From JAEUMY01 sp031394355 (GTDB lineage: Bacteria; Pseudomonadota; Gammaproteobacteria; Burkholderiales; Usitatibacteraceae): 35,504 bases of DNA. Made by a program: the position numbers and the translations under genes. Location of the stretch: the NCBI GenBank assembly GCA_031394355.1, contig JANNSU010000010.1:1-35504 (forward strand), read 5' to 3'. Each line of letters opens with the position of its first letter. Positions within the stretch are counted from its first letter, which is position 1. Positions 7,508 through 14,741 of this stretch are shown here, piece by piece. The notes below the pieces were generated by a model. The model did no database searches and was not told where the DNA came from. It saw only the letters and a list, made by a program, of their open reading frames with translations.

Positions 7508-7551
7508 AGGCGTGGGAAACAAGGGACCAGGCGGAACACGGTTGAGGATTG

Positions 7552-7569
7552 CCCCCTTTGCAAAGGGGG
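7552..7569. repeat. CCCCCTTTGCAAAGGGGG palindrome, copy 2
   Basis: Perfect 18-bp palindrome related to the hairpin at 189-208. It is followed by TCGACGCGAAGCGGCGGGGGGATTTT, with an inner CGCGAAGCGGCG segment; that tail is absent from copy 1. Confidence 0.65.
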
Positions 7570-7715
7570 TCGACGCGAAGCGGCGGGGGGATTTTGCTTT
7601 GGTCATTCAAATTACCGCCAGTCGCTTGTTCTTCCCGATAGCGCAAGGAGGAAGCCAAGACCGCCGCATTATAGCGATGCTACAGTCAGTACCTGTCTTC
7701 GCAACCGCACTCATC

Positions 7716-8879
7716 ATGTCCACTCTCCCACTGTCCGGCATTCGTGTTCTCGACCTCTCCCGCGTGCTCGCCGGCCCGTGGGCTACCCAGATGCTGGCCG
7801 ACCTCGGTGCCACCGTCATCAAGATCGAAAAGCCGGGCGCGGGTGACGACACGCGCGGCTGGGGTCCGCCGTGGGCGAAGGACGCTGACGGCAACGACAC
7901 AAAGGAATCCGCGTACTTTCTCTGCACCAATCGCGGCAAACAGTCCATCACGGTGGACATCACCACACCGGCAGGCCAGGCGCATGTGCAGCAGCTGGCA
8001 AACGAGTGCGATGTGCTGGTGGAGAATTACAAGGTGGGCGGCCTCGCGAAATACGGTCTGGACTATGCGAATATTCGCAAGCTGAATCCGCGCCTTGTTT
8101 ACTGTTCCATCACCGGTTTCGGCCAGACCGGGCCGTACAAGGATCGTGCGGGTTACGACTTCATGATTCAGGGGCTGGGCGGGCTGATGAGCATCACGGG
8201 CGAGAAAGACGTGCTGCCCGGCGGCGGCCCGCAGAAGGTCGGTGTCGCGGTGGTCGATCTTTTCACCGGCATGTACAGCTCGATTGCAATCCTGGCCGCA
8301 TTGCGCCATCGTGATGCGACCGGAGAGGGCCAGCAGATCGACATGGCGCTTCTGGATTGTTCCGTTGCCATGCTGGCCAATGTCGCCAGCAACTATCTGG
8401 TGAGTGACAAGGTGCCGCAGCGCATGGGCAACGCGCATTCCAACATCGTGCCCTATGAGGCGTTCCGCTGTCGCGATGGGTTCCTGATTCTGGCTGTGGG
8501 CAATGATGAACAGTTCGCACGTTTCTGCGCCGAAGCCGGGCTGAAGGATGTTGCCGTCGATGCGCGCTTCATCCGCAACGCGGGGCGCGTCGAGCATCGC
8601 AATGCACTCGTGCCCCTCATCGAGGAAGCGTTCTTGACCCGCGACCGCGACGACTGGCTGGCCGCGTTCGAGCGGCTCGGCGTGCCGGCCGGGCCGATCA
8701 ATACCATCGAGCAGGTGTTTGCCGATCCACAGGTCATCGCGCGCAGGCTCCGCATTGATTTGCCACATGCTTCGGCGGGCACGGTGCCGGGTGTCGCCAA
8801 CCCCATCCGCTTCTCTGCTACCCCGCTGGTGCCGGATCGTGCTCCGCCAGTGTTGGGGCAGGATGGGGCGGTGGGCTAG
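7716..8879 (+). CDS. CaiB/BaiF-family (class III) CoA-transferase
   Basis: A 387-residue protein from ATG 7716 (MSTLPLSGIRVLDLSRVLAGPW), the usual family N-terminus. An in-frame ATG at 7677 would add 13 atypical residues. Class III motifs follow: ATQMLADLGATVIKIEKPGAGDDTR, YFLCTNRGKQSI, NPRLVYCSITGFGQTGPY and GYDFMIQGLGGLMSITGE. The expected nucleophile is Asp181 in VAVVDLFTGM, followed by GEGQQIDMALLD. These enzymes move CoA between carboxylic acids through an aspartyl-CoA thioester; the acid pair cannot be read from sequence. The gene stands alone, with no Shine-Dalgarno near either start. Codons for YANIRK contain the full TGCGAATATTCGCA palindrome without disturbing the alignment expected for the family. 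Confidence 0.92.
   Translation: MSTLPLSGIRVLDLSRVLAGPWATQMLADLGATVIKIEKPGAGDDTRGWGPPWAKDADGNDTKESAYFLCTNRGKQSITVDITTPAGQAHVQQLANECDVLVENYKVGGLAKYGLDYANIRKLNPRLVYCSITGFGQTGPYKDRAGYDFMIQGLGGLMSITGEKDVLPGGGPQKVGVAVVDLFTGMYSSIAILAALRHRDATGEGQQIDMALLDCSVAMLANVASNYLVSDKVPQRMGNAHSNIVPYEAFRCRDGFLILAVGNDEQFARFCAEAGLKDVAVDARFIRNAGRVEHRNALVPLIEEAFLTRDRDDWLAAFERLGVPAGPINTIEQVFADPQVIARRLRIDLPHASAGTVPGVANPIRFSATPLVPDRAPPVLGQDGAVG
8066..8079. repeat. TGCGAATATTCGCA palindrome, copy 5 (inside CoA-transferase)
   Basis: Read as GCG AAT ATT CGC A, giving ANIR, just before the conserved NPRLVYCSITGFG segment. Confidence 0.85.
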
Positions 8880-8886
8880 GGCAACC

Positions 8887-8965
8887 GTAGCCCGGATAGA
8901 GCAGAGCGGCATCCGGGGATCCACAGGTTCTGCAGCCCCGGATTCCGCGATGCTGCATCCGGGCC
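8887..8965. repeat. GTAGCCCGGA inverted-repeat element, copy 2
   Basis: Starts GTAGCCCGGATAGAGCAGAG, ends TGCTGCATCCGGGCC, with inner ATCCGGGG/CCCCGGAT arms. It matches the 5567-5648 element in layout and length, even in the preceding GC(G/A)ACC. It begins 7 nt after the CoA-transferase stop and could shape the transcript's 3' end. Confidence 0.65.
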
Positions 8966-9319
8966 TCACGCCGCCACAACGTGCCAGCCATGCACAGAGA
9001 CGCGGCGGGCCGGGTGTGATGAAACTGGTTCAGGAGGCTGGTGTGTGGAAGGTGAAGCGCGACATCGCGCTGGGGCAGGGGATTTCGAACAATGTGGAGT
9101 GCTCGCGCTGATCGCAAAGCAAGCCTCGGTCTGCGGCATGCGGTCGCGGCTGCTTCTTTTCCATGCCCTTGCGGGTCGCAATCCGAAAGGGTGCGAATAT
9201 TCGCATGGATGGGGAGACGGGAGCGAACCTGCGTTCGCGGCTAAAATCGCGGTCTGGCTGGCCAACCCGACACGAGGCGTGAACCTTCCCACGCCGCATC
9301 ACCGACAGAAAGCACCACC
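8966..9319. other. Gap upstream of tyrS; no convincing gene
   Basis: A short plus-strand frame from ATG 9019 to 9111 (MKLVQEAGVWKVKRDIALG...) looks mildly protein-like and could be a decayed gene end, but 30 residues do not support a call. The rest holds one palindrome copy and a TAAAAT at about 9242 that may be a tyrS -10. Confidence 0.4.
9192..9205. repeat. TGCGAATATTCGCA palindrome, copy 6 (intergenic)
   Basis: Full 14-bp form about 115 bp upstream of tyrS. Confidence 0.85.
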
Positions 9320-10594
9320 ATGTACCAGTCCCCCCTGCTGAACGATCTCGCCGCGCGCGGCCTGATCGCCCAATGCACCGATGCCGCCGCACTGGACGCG
9401 CTGTTGCAGGAGGGTCCGATCACGCTCTATGCCGGCTTTGATCCGACGGCGGACAGCCTGCATCTCGGCCATCTCGTGCCGGTGCTCATCCTGCGCCGCT
9501 TCCAGCTCGCCGGGCATCGCCCCATTGCGCTGGTGGGCGGTGCCACCGGCATGATCGGCGATCCCAGCTTCAAGGCGCAGGAGCGAAAGCTGAATTCTCC
9601 CGAGATCATCGCGAGCTGGGTTGCGAATATTCGCAAGCAGGTGGAGCCCTTCCTCAGCTTCACGGGCAGCAATGCCGCGCTCATGTCGAACAACCTGAAC
9701 TGGTTCGGCAGCATGGGCGCGCTGGATTTCCTGCGCGACATCGGCAAGCATTTCTCGGTCAACGCCATGATCAAGAAAGAGGCCGTGAAGCAGCGCATCG
9801 AGCGCGAGGACCAGGGCATATCCTTCACCGAATTCTCCTACGCGCTCTTGCAGGGTTACGATTTTGCCGAGCTCTATCGCCTGCACGATTGCCGCCTGCA
9901 GGTGGGTGGCTCGGATCAGTGGGGCAACATCACCGCCGGTGTCGATCTCGCGCGGCGCATGCATCAGGGCCAGACGTTTGGCCTTACCAACCCGCTCGTC
10001 ACGAAATCTGACGGCACCAAGTTCGGCAAGACCGAGTCCGGCGCCATCTGGCTCGACGCGGGCAAGACTTCGCCCTACGCCTTCTACCAGTTCTGGCTGA
10101 ACGCGGCGGATGCGGACGTCTACAAGTTCCTGCGTTACTTCACGTTTCTCGACGTGGCCCGCATCGACGAGATCGAAGCAGCAGACAAGGCCAGCGGGCA
10201 GAAGCCCGAGGCGCAGCGCATCCTGGCCGAAGAGATGGTTCGGCTGGTGCATGGCGCTGACGCGCTCGCTGCAGCGCAACGCATCAGTGCCTGCCTGTTC
10301 GACGGCAGCCTCGATGCGTTGACTGAAACCGACTTCGAGCAACTGGCGCTGGATGGTCTGCCGACACTTTCGCTGGGACGAGATCGCGCCGGTTTGCTGG
10401 ATGCATTGGCTGAATCCGGGCTCGCAAAATCAAAGACCGAGGCACGTGGATTCATTTCCAGTGGCGCAGTGACCATCAATGGCCAGCGCGTGGATGCGTT
10501 GGATCATGCGCTGGGTGACGCAGACCGCAAGTTTGGTCGCTACACCGTGCTGCGCAGAGGGAAGAAGCAGTACGCATTGATTCGGTGGGCTTGA
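9320..10594 (+). CDS. tyrS: Tyrosyl-tRNA synthetase
   Basis: A 424-residue class I synthetase that charges tRNA-Tyr with tyrosine in the cytoplasm. The ATP site is HLGH (48-51, in DSLHLGHLVP) and the KMSKS-type loop is KFGKT (234-238), the form found in E. coli-like TyrRS. The tyrosine pocket includes YAGFDPTADS, and SYALLQGYDF and VGGSDQWGNI are conserved family blocks. The C-terminal S4 RNA-binding domain appears as SKTEARGFISSGAVTINGQRV. Length matches the family. The ATG at 9320 fits (MYQSPLLNDLAARGLIAQ), with only a weak GAAAG upstream. Its stop lies 12 nt before the chosen pgi ATG, so the two are co-transcribed. The palindrome at 9622 falls in the ANIRKQ segment. Confidence 0.97.
   Translation: MYQSPLLNDLAARGLIAQCTDAAALDALLQEGPITLYAGFDPTADSLHLGHLVPVLILRRFQLAGHRPIALVGGATGMIGDPSFKAQERKLNSPEIIASWVANIRKQVEPFLSFTGSNAALMSNNLNWFGSMGALDFLRDIGKHFSVNAMIKKEAVKQRIEREDQGISFTEFSYALLQGYDFAELYRLHDCRLQVGGSDQWGNITAGVDLARRMHQGQTFGLTNPLVTKSDGTKFGKTESGAIWLDAGKTSPYAFYQFWLNAADADVYKFLRYFTFLDVARIDEIEAADKASGQKPEAQRILAEEMVRLVHGADALAAAQRISACLFDGSLDALTETDFEQLALDGLPTLSLGRDRAGLLDALAESGLAKSKTEARGFISSGAVTINGQRVDALDHALGDADRKFGRYTVLRRGKKQYALIRWA
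9622..9635. repeat. TGCGAATATTCGCA palindrome, copy 7 (inside tyrS)
   Basis: Read as GCG AAT ATT CGC A, giving VANIRKQ; the IRKQ part is expected in TyrRS, so the palindrome lies within conserved sequence. Confidence 0.85.
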
Positions 10595-10605
10595 GGCGAC
10601 CCTTG

Positions 10606-12258
10606 ATGAATCCAGGCATGCCATCCAGCGTTGATCTGTCCGCACACTGGGCTGCGCTCGATGTCGAGCTGGACCGCGTGGAAAATCTCCGCATGGCGGA
10701 CATGTTCGCGGCTGACCCGACGCGCGCGGCCAGCATGACGCTGACAGCAGCCGGGCTCACCCTGGACTACTCGAAGAACCGCATCGATGCACCCGCCTTC
10801 GCGCATCTCATCGCCTTGGCGAAAGCCGCCGGTGTCACTGCCCGGCGTGACGCCATGTACACGGGCGCGGCCATCAACACCACCGAGAACCGCAAGGTGC
10901 TGCATGTCGCGTTGCGCGATCGCAGCGGCGCGCTGGAATCCGGCAGCGGTTTGACGCCAGGCAGCATCGTCGGTGTACGCGAGCGCTGCTACGCGCTGGC
11001 ACGCGAGGTGAGGGCAGGGCAGTGGCTGGGCCACACTGGCCAGCCCATTCGCGCCATCGTGAACATCGGTATCGGCGGCTCGGACCTTGGCCCCTCGATG
11101 GCGTATCGCGCGCTGCGGCCCTTTGCAGCGAAGGGGCTCACCTTCCGTTTCGTCTCCAATGTGGATGGCATGGCGCTCACCGAGGCGCTGGAAGATCTCG
11201 ATCCCGCGAACACGCTCTTCATCATCGCCTCCAAGACGTTCACCACCGACGAGACGCTCACCAATGCGCGCAGTGCGCGGCAGTGGTTCCTGAATGGCGG
11301 TGGCACGGATGCGGGCGTCGCGCGCCACTTCGTCGCCGTCTCCACCAACGCCAAAGAAGTTGCTGCGTTCGGCATCGCGCCAGAGAACAGGTTCGCCATC
11401 TGGGATTTTGTCGGCGGCCGCTACTCGCTCTGGTCCGCCATCGGCCTCGCCAACATGATCGCCATCGGCCCGGAGAATTACGATGCGTTCCTCGATGGCG
11501 CGCATGCGATGGACCTGCACTTTCGTGATGCGCCGTTTGAACGCAACATGCCGGTGGTTTTGGCGCTCCTCGGCATCTGGTATCGCAACCAGTTCGAGTG
11601 CGCGAGCCACGCCGTGCTGCCCTACAGCGAATCCTTGTCGCGCTTCCCCGCCTACCTGCAACAGCTCGACATGGAGAGCAACGGCAAAAGCGTGCGGCAG
11701 GATGGCAGCGACGCGACCCACCAGACCGGCCCCGTCATCTGGGGAGAGGCCGGCACCAACGGTCAGCATGCGTTCCACCAGCTATTGCATCAGGGGCCGG
11801 ATTGGGTCCCGATTGATTTCATCTTGCCCATCAAGTCGCTCGGCGCATTCCCTGCGCATCAGGCAAAGCTCATCGCCAATTGTCTCGCGCAGTCCAGCGC
11901 GCTCATGCTCGGCAAGACGCGTGGTGAGGTGAAGGCGGACCTCGTCGCGAGCGGCATGTCGAAAGAAGAAGCCACGCGCCTCGCGGCCCATCGCACATTT
12001 CCCGGCAACCGGCCCAGCAACACGCTGCTCCTGCCATCGCTCGATCCCGCCAGCCTCGGCGCGCTCATTGCACTGTATGAACACAAGGTGTTTGTGCAGG
12101 GTGTGATCTGGGGGCTCAACTCGTTTGATCAGTGGGGGGTGGAGTTGGGGAAGGTGGCGGCGGGGCGGATTGAGGGGGTGTTGAAGGAGGAGACGGATGG
12201 GGCGGGGTTGGATGGGTCTACGATTGGGTTGATTGCGAATATTCGCAAGTGGCGATAG
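10606..12258 (+). CDS. pgi: Glucose-6-phosphate isomerase
   Basis: A 550-residue enzyme interconverting glucose-6-phosphate and fructose-6-phosphate in glycolysis and gluconeogenesis. Start ATG 10606 has GAGG about 9 nt upstream, overlapping the tyrS stop region; ATG 10618 is a less likely alternative. Signature blocks: NIGIGGSDLGP, SKTFTTDET, VGGRYSLWSAIGL, MESNGKSV (Glu357), GEAGTNGQHAFHQLLHQG (His388) and GLNSFDQWGVELGK (Lys516). These equal the catalytic Glu, His and Lys of the E. coli enzyme. Length matches E. coli Pgi. The last ~100 bp are unusually G-rich, and codons for IANIRKWR at the extreme end contain the full palindrome. Convergent with the multicopper oxidase gene, 28 bp apart. 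Confidence 0.97.
   Translation: MNPGMPSSVDLSAHWAALDVELDRVENLRMADMFAADPTRAASMTLTAAGLTLDYSKNRIDAPAFAHLIALAKAAGVTARRDAMYTGAAINTTENRKVLHVALRDRSGALESGSGLTPGSIVGVRERCYALAREVRAGQWLGHTGQPIRAIVNIGIGGSDLGPSMAYRALRPFAAKGLTFRFVSNVDGMALTEALEDLDPANTLFIIASKTFTTDETLTNARSARQWFLNGGGTDAGVARHFVAVSTNAKEVAAFGIAPENRFAIWDFVGGRYSLWSAIGLANMIAIGPENYDAFLDGAHAMDLHFRDAPFERNMPVVLALLGIWYRNQFECASHAVLPYSESLSRFPAYLQQLDMESNGKSVRQDGSDATHQTGPVIWGEAGTNGQHAFHQLLHQGPDWVPIDFILPIKSLGAFPAHQAKLIANCLAQSSALMLGKTRGEVKADLVASGMSKEEATRLAAHRTFPGNRPSNTLLLPSLDPASLGALIALYEHKVFVQGVIWGLNSFDQWGVELGKVAAGRIEGVLKEETDGAGLDGSTIGLIANIRKWR
12234..12247. repeat. TGCGAATATTCGCA palindrome, copy 8 (last codons of pgi)
   Basis: Read as GCG AAT ATT CGC A, giving IANIRKWR-stop. 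It lies 11 bp before the pgi stop, facing the convergent oxidase gene. Confidence 0.85.
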
Positions 12259-12286
12259 GTAGACCGTTTGCAAGTATCGGGCCGGA

Positions 12287-13894
12287 TCACGTATCGACTC
12301 TGAAATTGAGCATCAACCCTTGATCCTCATGCTCCAAATTGTGGCAATGGAACATGTAGATATGTTTCCCTGGCAGCGCAGGAGAGAAGTCAACGATGAC
12401 TTTCACAACTTCTCCCGGCCAAACCAGCACAGTGTCCTGCCACCCCAAGTCCGTCGGTGTAATGCCTGAAACACTTAACGCTTGCTGCCCGACCTGCTTC
12501 GGACTGCCTCGGCGCTCGATCACGCGAAAATGGAAGCCGTGAATGTGCATTGGATGAGGCATGCTTCGAATGTCATTGCGAATTTCCCAAAGCTCCGTGC
12601 CCCCACCCTTCACCACGAACGCAATATCGTGCATGGACTCATGATAGTTCTTGCCATTGATGAGCCAAGTCAGGCCCTTCATATGTACTCGAAATCTGCG
12701 CGGGATACGATTTCCTGCAACGGGCAATTTGACTGGCGCTGTGAGTGTCTTGGGCAACACTCGTGGAGCGCACACCGCCGTCTTCACGTTGAACTGCATG
12801 ATGTCCAGCGCTTCTCCCATGAGTGCCGCGCCAGGATGCTCGATGGCAGGGTCAACCGGCGGCGCCCCATCGTTTTCCATCGGGTCGTACGCTAAGCTGG
12901 TCAGCAGCACAGCGCTTCCAAGCGGCACTTTTTCGAAGTCGATGAGGATGTCCAAGCGCTGCGCCGGCGCCAGGAATGCCTCACGTACCGTCTGCGGTTG
13001 TGTCAACAGCCCGCCGTCACTTCCTATCAATGTGAATGGCAGACGCTTGCTTCCATTCATGAAAGCCAATCGCCACAACCTCGCGTTTGAACCGTTGAGC
13101 ACGCGCAAGCGATAAAGACACGTCGCTACATCTTGACAGGCCTCTGGTGTCCAGTTGACCATGACCCGATTGCCAATCCAGTCGTCTTCTCCCATCGAAT
13201 GCTTGAACTTGTTCAAGGTATCGACCTGCTTGTCTTGAATGAGAAGCGGCAACTCGGTCTCTCCCCATACCAAGCCAAGTTGCTTGCGTAGCGCGTCGTC
13301 CTCATCACCTTCCACCAGAAACAAACCGGCCATGCCTTGATGCACCTGTGCGCCGGTCCGGTCATGCGGATGAGGGTGGTACCAGTACAGTCCAGGCCGG
13401 TTGTTGACGGTGAAGCGATAGACGTACTGCTCAAGATGACGCACAGGATGCATGCCGCCGCCATCATTCCTTTCGTCAACGTGCAAGCCGTGCCAATGAA
13501 TTGTGGTGTCTTCGCCCAGTTCATTGCGCAGGGTGACATCAAGCAACGCACCTTTACGAACGCGGAGGATTGGATTCCAAACCTTGCCGCCAGCCCGGTC
13601 CGCTTCATACACCAGCATGTCAGTGCTGCGACCAGGAAAGATCTGCTGTCGCACTGACTTGGCTGTGAGCCTGAGCGGTTCGTTTAGTAGCAAGTTCGCA
13701 CACAAACCCGACGCGGCCGGAAGTCGCAATGGGTTGTTGAGCGGGCGCGCTTCGCGGGTTGGCTGCGGCGGTGGAATCAGCCGGGGCGCCGCAGACTTGT
13801 GATGTTCGGCATGGGAGGTGGAGCCAGATGTACGGGCTGTGGTCAGCGTACAAAAGGAAAGGCTCCCTGCCGCAAGAAATTGCCGCCTATTCAT
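12287..13894 (-). CDS. Multicopper oxidase, Tat-exported
   Basis: A 535-residue three-cupredoxin oxidase. The N-terminus MNRRQFLAAGS is a Tat signal. Copper motifs in order: HWHG (H133, H135), WYHPHPH (H173, H175), HPMHIHG (H447, H450, H452) and HCHNLEHEDQGLM (H516, C517, H518, H522). All ten His/Cys ligands for the type 1 and trinuclear sites are present, so it should be active, unlike SufI-type proteins. By alignment with CueO (Cys500, Met510), the type 1 axial position is Leu527, not Met. The family oxidises Cu(I), phenolics or bilirubin with O2 in the periplasm; the real substrate is unknown. No copper-resistance partner gene is nearby. No strong Shine-Dalgarno precedes ATG 13894. Confidence 0.92.
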   Translation of the reverse strand: MNRRQFLAAGSLSFCTLTTARTSGSTSHAEHHKSAAPRLIPPPQPTREARPLNNPLRLPAASGLCANLLLNEPLRLTAKSVRQQIFPGRSTDMLVYEADRAGGKVWNPILRVRKGALLDVTLRNELGEDTTIHWHGLHVDERNDGGGMHPVRHLEQYVYRFTVNNRPGLYWYHPHPHDRTGAQVHQGMAGLFLVEGDEDDALRKQLGLVWGETELPLLIQDKQVDTLNKFKHSMGEDDWIGNRVMVNWTPEACQDVATCLYRLRVLNGSNARLWRLAFMNGSKRLPFTLIGSDGGLLTQPQTVREAFLAPAQRLDILIDFEKVPLGSAVLLTSLAYDPMENDGAPPVDPAIEHPGAALMGEALDIMQFNVKTAVCAPRVLPKTLTAPVKLPVAGNRIPRRFRVHMKGLTWLINGKNYHESMHDIAFVVKGGGTELWEIRNDIRSMPHPMHIHGFHFRVIERRGSPKQVGQQALSVSGITPTDLGWQDTVLVWPGEVVKVIVDFSPALPGKHIYMFHCHNLEHEDQGLMLNFRVDT

Positions 13895-14568
13895 TTATTG
13901 AAAGTTCCAGAAATTGCTACAGAGTTGGTCGCTCCGGCGAAGGCCGAAGTCCAGCGGCCTTCGGTCGAACGACACTGAGGGTTCCCTGCCTTCGCAGAAA
14001 CGGCATCGAATTATCGTGAATTCAGGAAACATCAATAGATCGGCATGCAGCGAGTTGAATGCGCTGCCCATCGTTGAAGAAACGTCGCTGGCCTGGAGTG
14101 AGGTTGTGCCTTGGGTTGGTTCGTACATGAAGAACACGAGGTGGATTGGCAATCGAAAGTCAGTGGGAGTCTCAGAAAATGCAGCCCTGATGATCCTAGG
14201 TTGAGATGTTTGCGGCGGTCAAGCAATTCAGTTCTTAAGAATCGCTGATTTCTTCCACATGCATGTCGACATGTACAGGTTTGGCGCGGTAGCTTTCGGC
14301 TATTGATTGAGCAGCGGGGATGATCATCCAAAAAAAACTTGGGCTGGGCACGGATGGCGAAGTGGGCATGGGGAAAGTCAGAAAACGCGAAGTGTTTCTG
14401 TTCAAAATGGAACAGGTGGGCGACAAACACTCGTCTCGGCATGCGACGGTTCGTTGCCGCGGACGCTGGCGCTGCTCGCTGACTACATCCTGGGTTGAAT
14501 CTAATCATGTACCTGGAAGGAGATCGGATCCCGGAATATGTAACAGCCTAGCTCCTCAGTCAACTAAA
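13895..14568. other. Long gap upstream of the giant gene; no supported gene
   Basis: Small frames on both strands lack family resemblance. Near 13935-13955 is a diverged copy of the CCGGCGAAGGCCG repeat seen at 5496. The minus frame ending near 14235 (tail PVHVDMHVEEISDS) looks faintly protein-like but is too short to call. A run of eight A occurs near 14330. Confidence 0.4.
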
Positions 14569-14598
14569 TTGACGCGGGTCAAGAGAATCTGTTCTAAT
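14569..14598 (+). promoter_or_regulatory. Sigma70-like promoter for the giant gene/RHS locus
   Basis: TTGACG (14569-14574), 18-nt spacer, TCTAAT (14593-14598). Transcription would begin near 14605, leaving a leader of about 137 nt before the GTG start. Confidence 0.55.
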
Positions 14599-14628
14599 GC
14601 GTCCGCTTGATTGCTGATCGGGAATATA

Positions 14629-14648
14629 GCCCCACAAAAAAATGGGGC
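14629..14648 (+). other. Leader hairpin GCCCCA/TGGGGC with A-rich loop
   Basis: 6-bp GC-rich stem closing an eight-base CAAAAAAA loop in the 5' leader of the giant gene. Downstream, AGCGGGCC appears twice around TTGCCAATGGCA, which may form a second stem. No known riboswitch consensus was recognised. Confidence 0.4.
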
Positions 14649-14741
14649 AGCCAGAGAAGTCAGCGACGGCACAAGCGGGCCAGGGAAGCGTTGCCAATGG
14701 CAGCGGGCCGGTAGTTGTTTACAGGACATAAGGGGATTTTC

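Noticed and set aside
7001..7606. N-terminal extension of the DUF418 frame
   Set aside because: It overlaps the real DUF3429 gene in another frame and is Pro/His/Arg-rich; family similarity begins only after 7000.
7440..7715. N-terminal extension of the CoA-transferase frame
   Set aside because: Covers a G-run tract and a palindromic repeat; typical family sequence starts at ATG 7716.
9019..9111. 30-residue frame MKLVQEAGVWKVKRDIALG...
   Set aside because: Mildly protein-like, perhaps a gene remnant, but too short and isolated to call.
12287..13894. Multicopper oxidase considered as a catalytically dead SufI-like protein
   Set aside because: All trinuclear-site histidines and the type 1 Cys/His residues are present.
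14235..14426. Minus-strand 63-residue frame with tail PVHVDMHVEEISDS
   Set aside because: No ribosome site, no family resemblance, Pro/Ser-rich first half; not enough to call a gene.
14600..14741. Leader considered as a c-di-GMP (GEMM) riboswitch
   Set aside because: The conserved GEMM core and receptor loops could not be found; only generic stems are visible.
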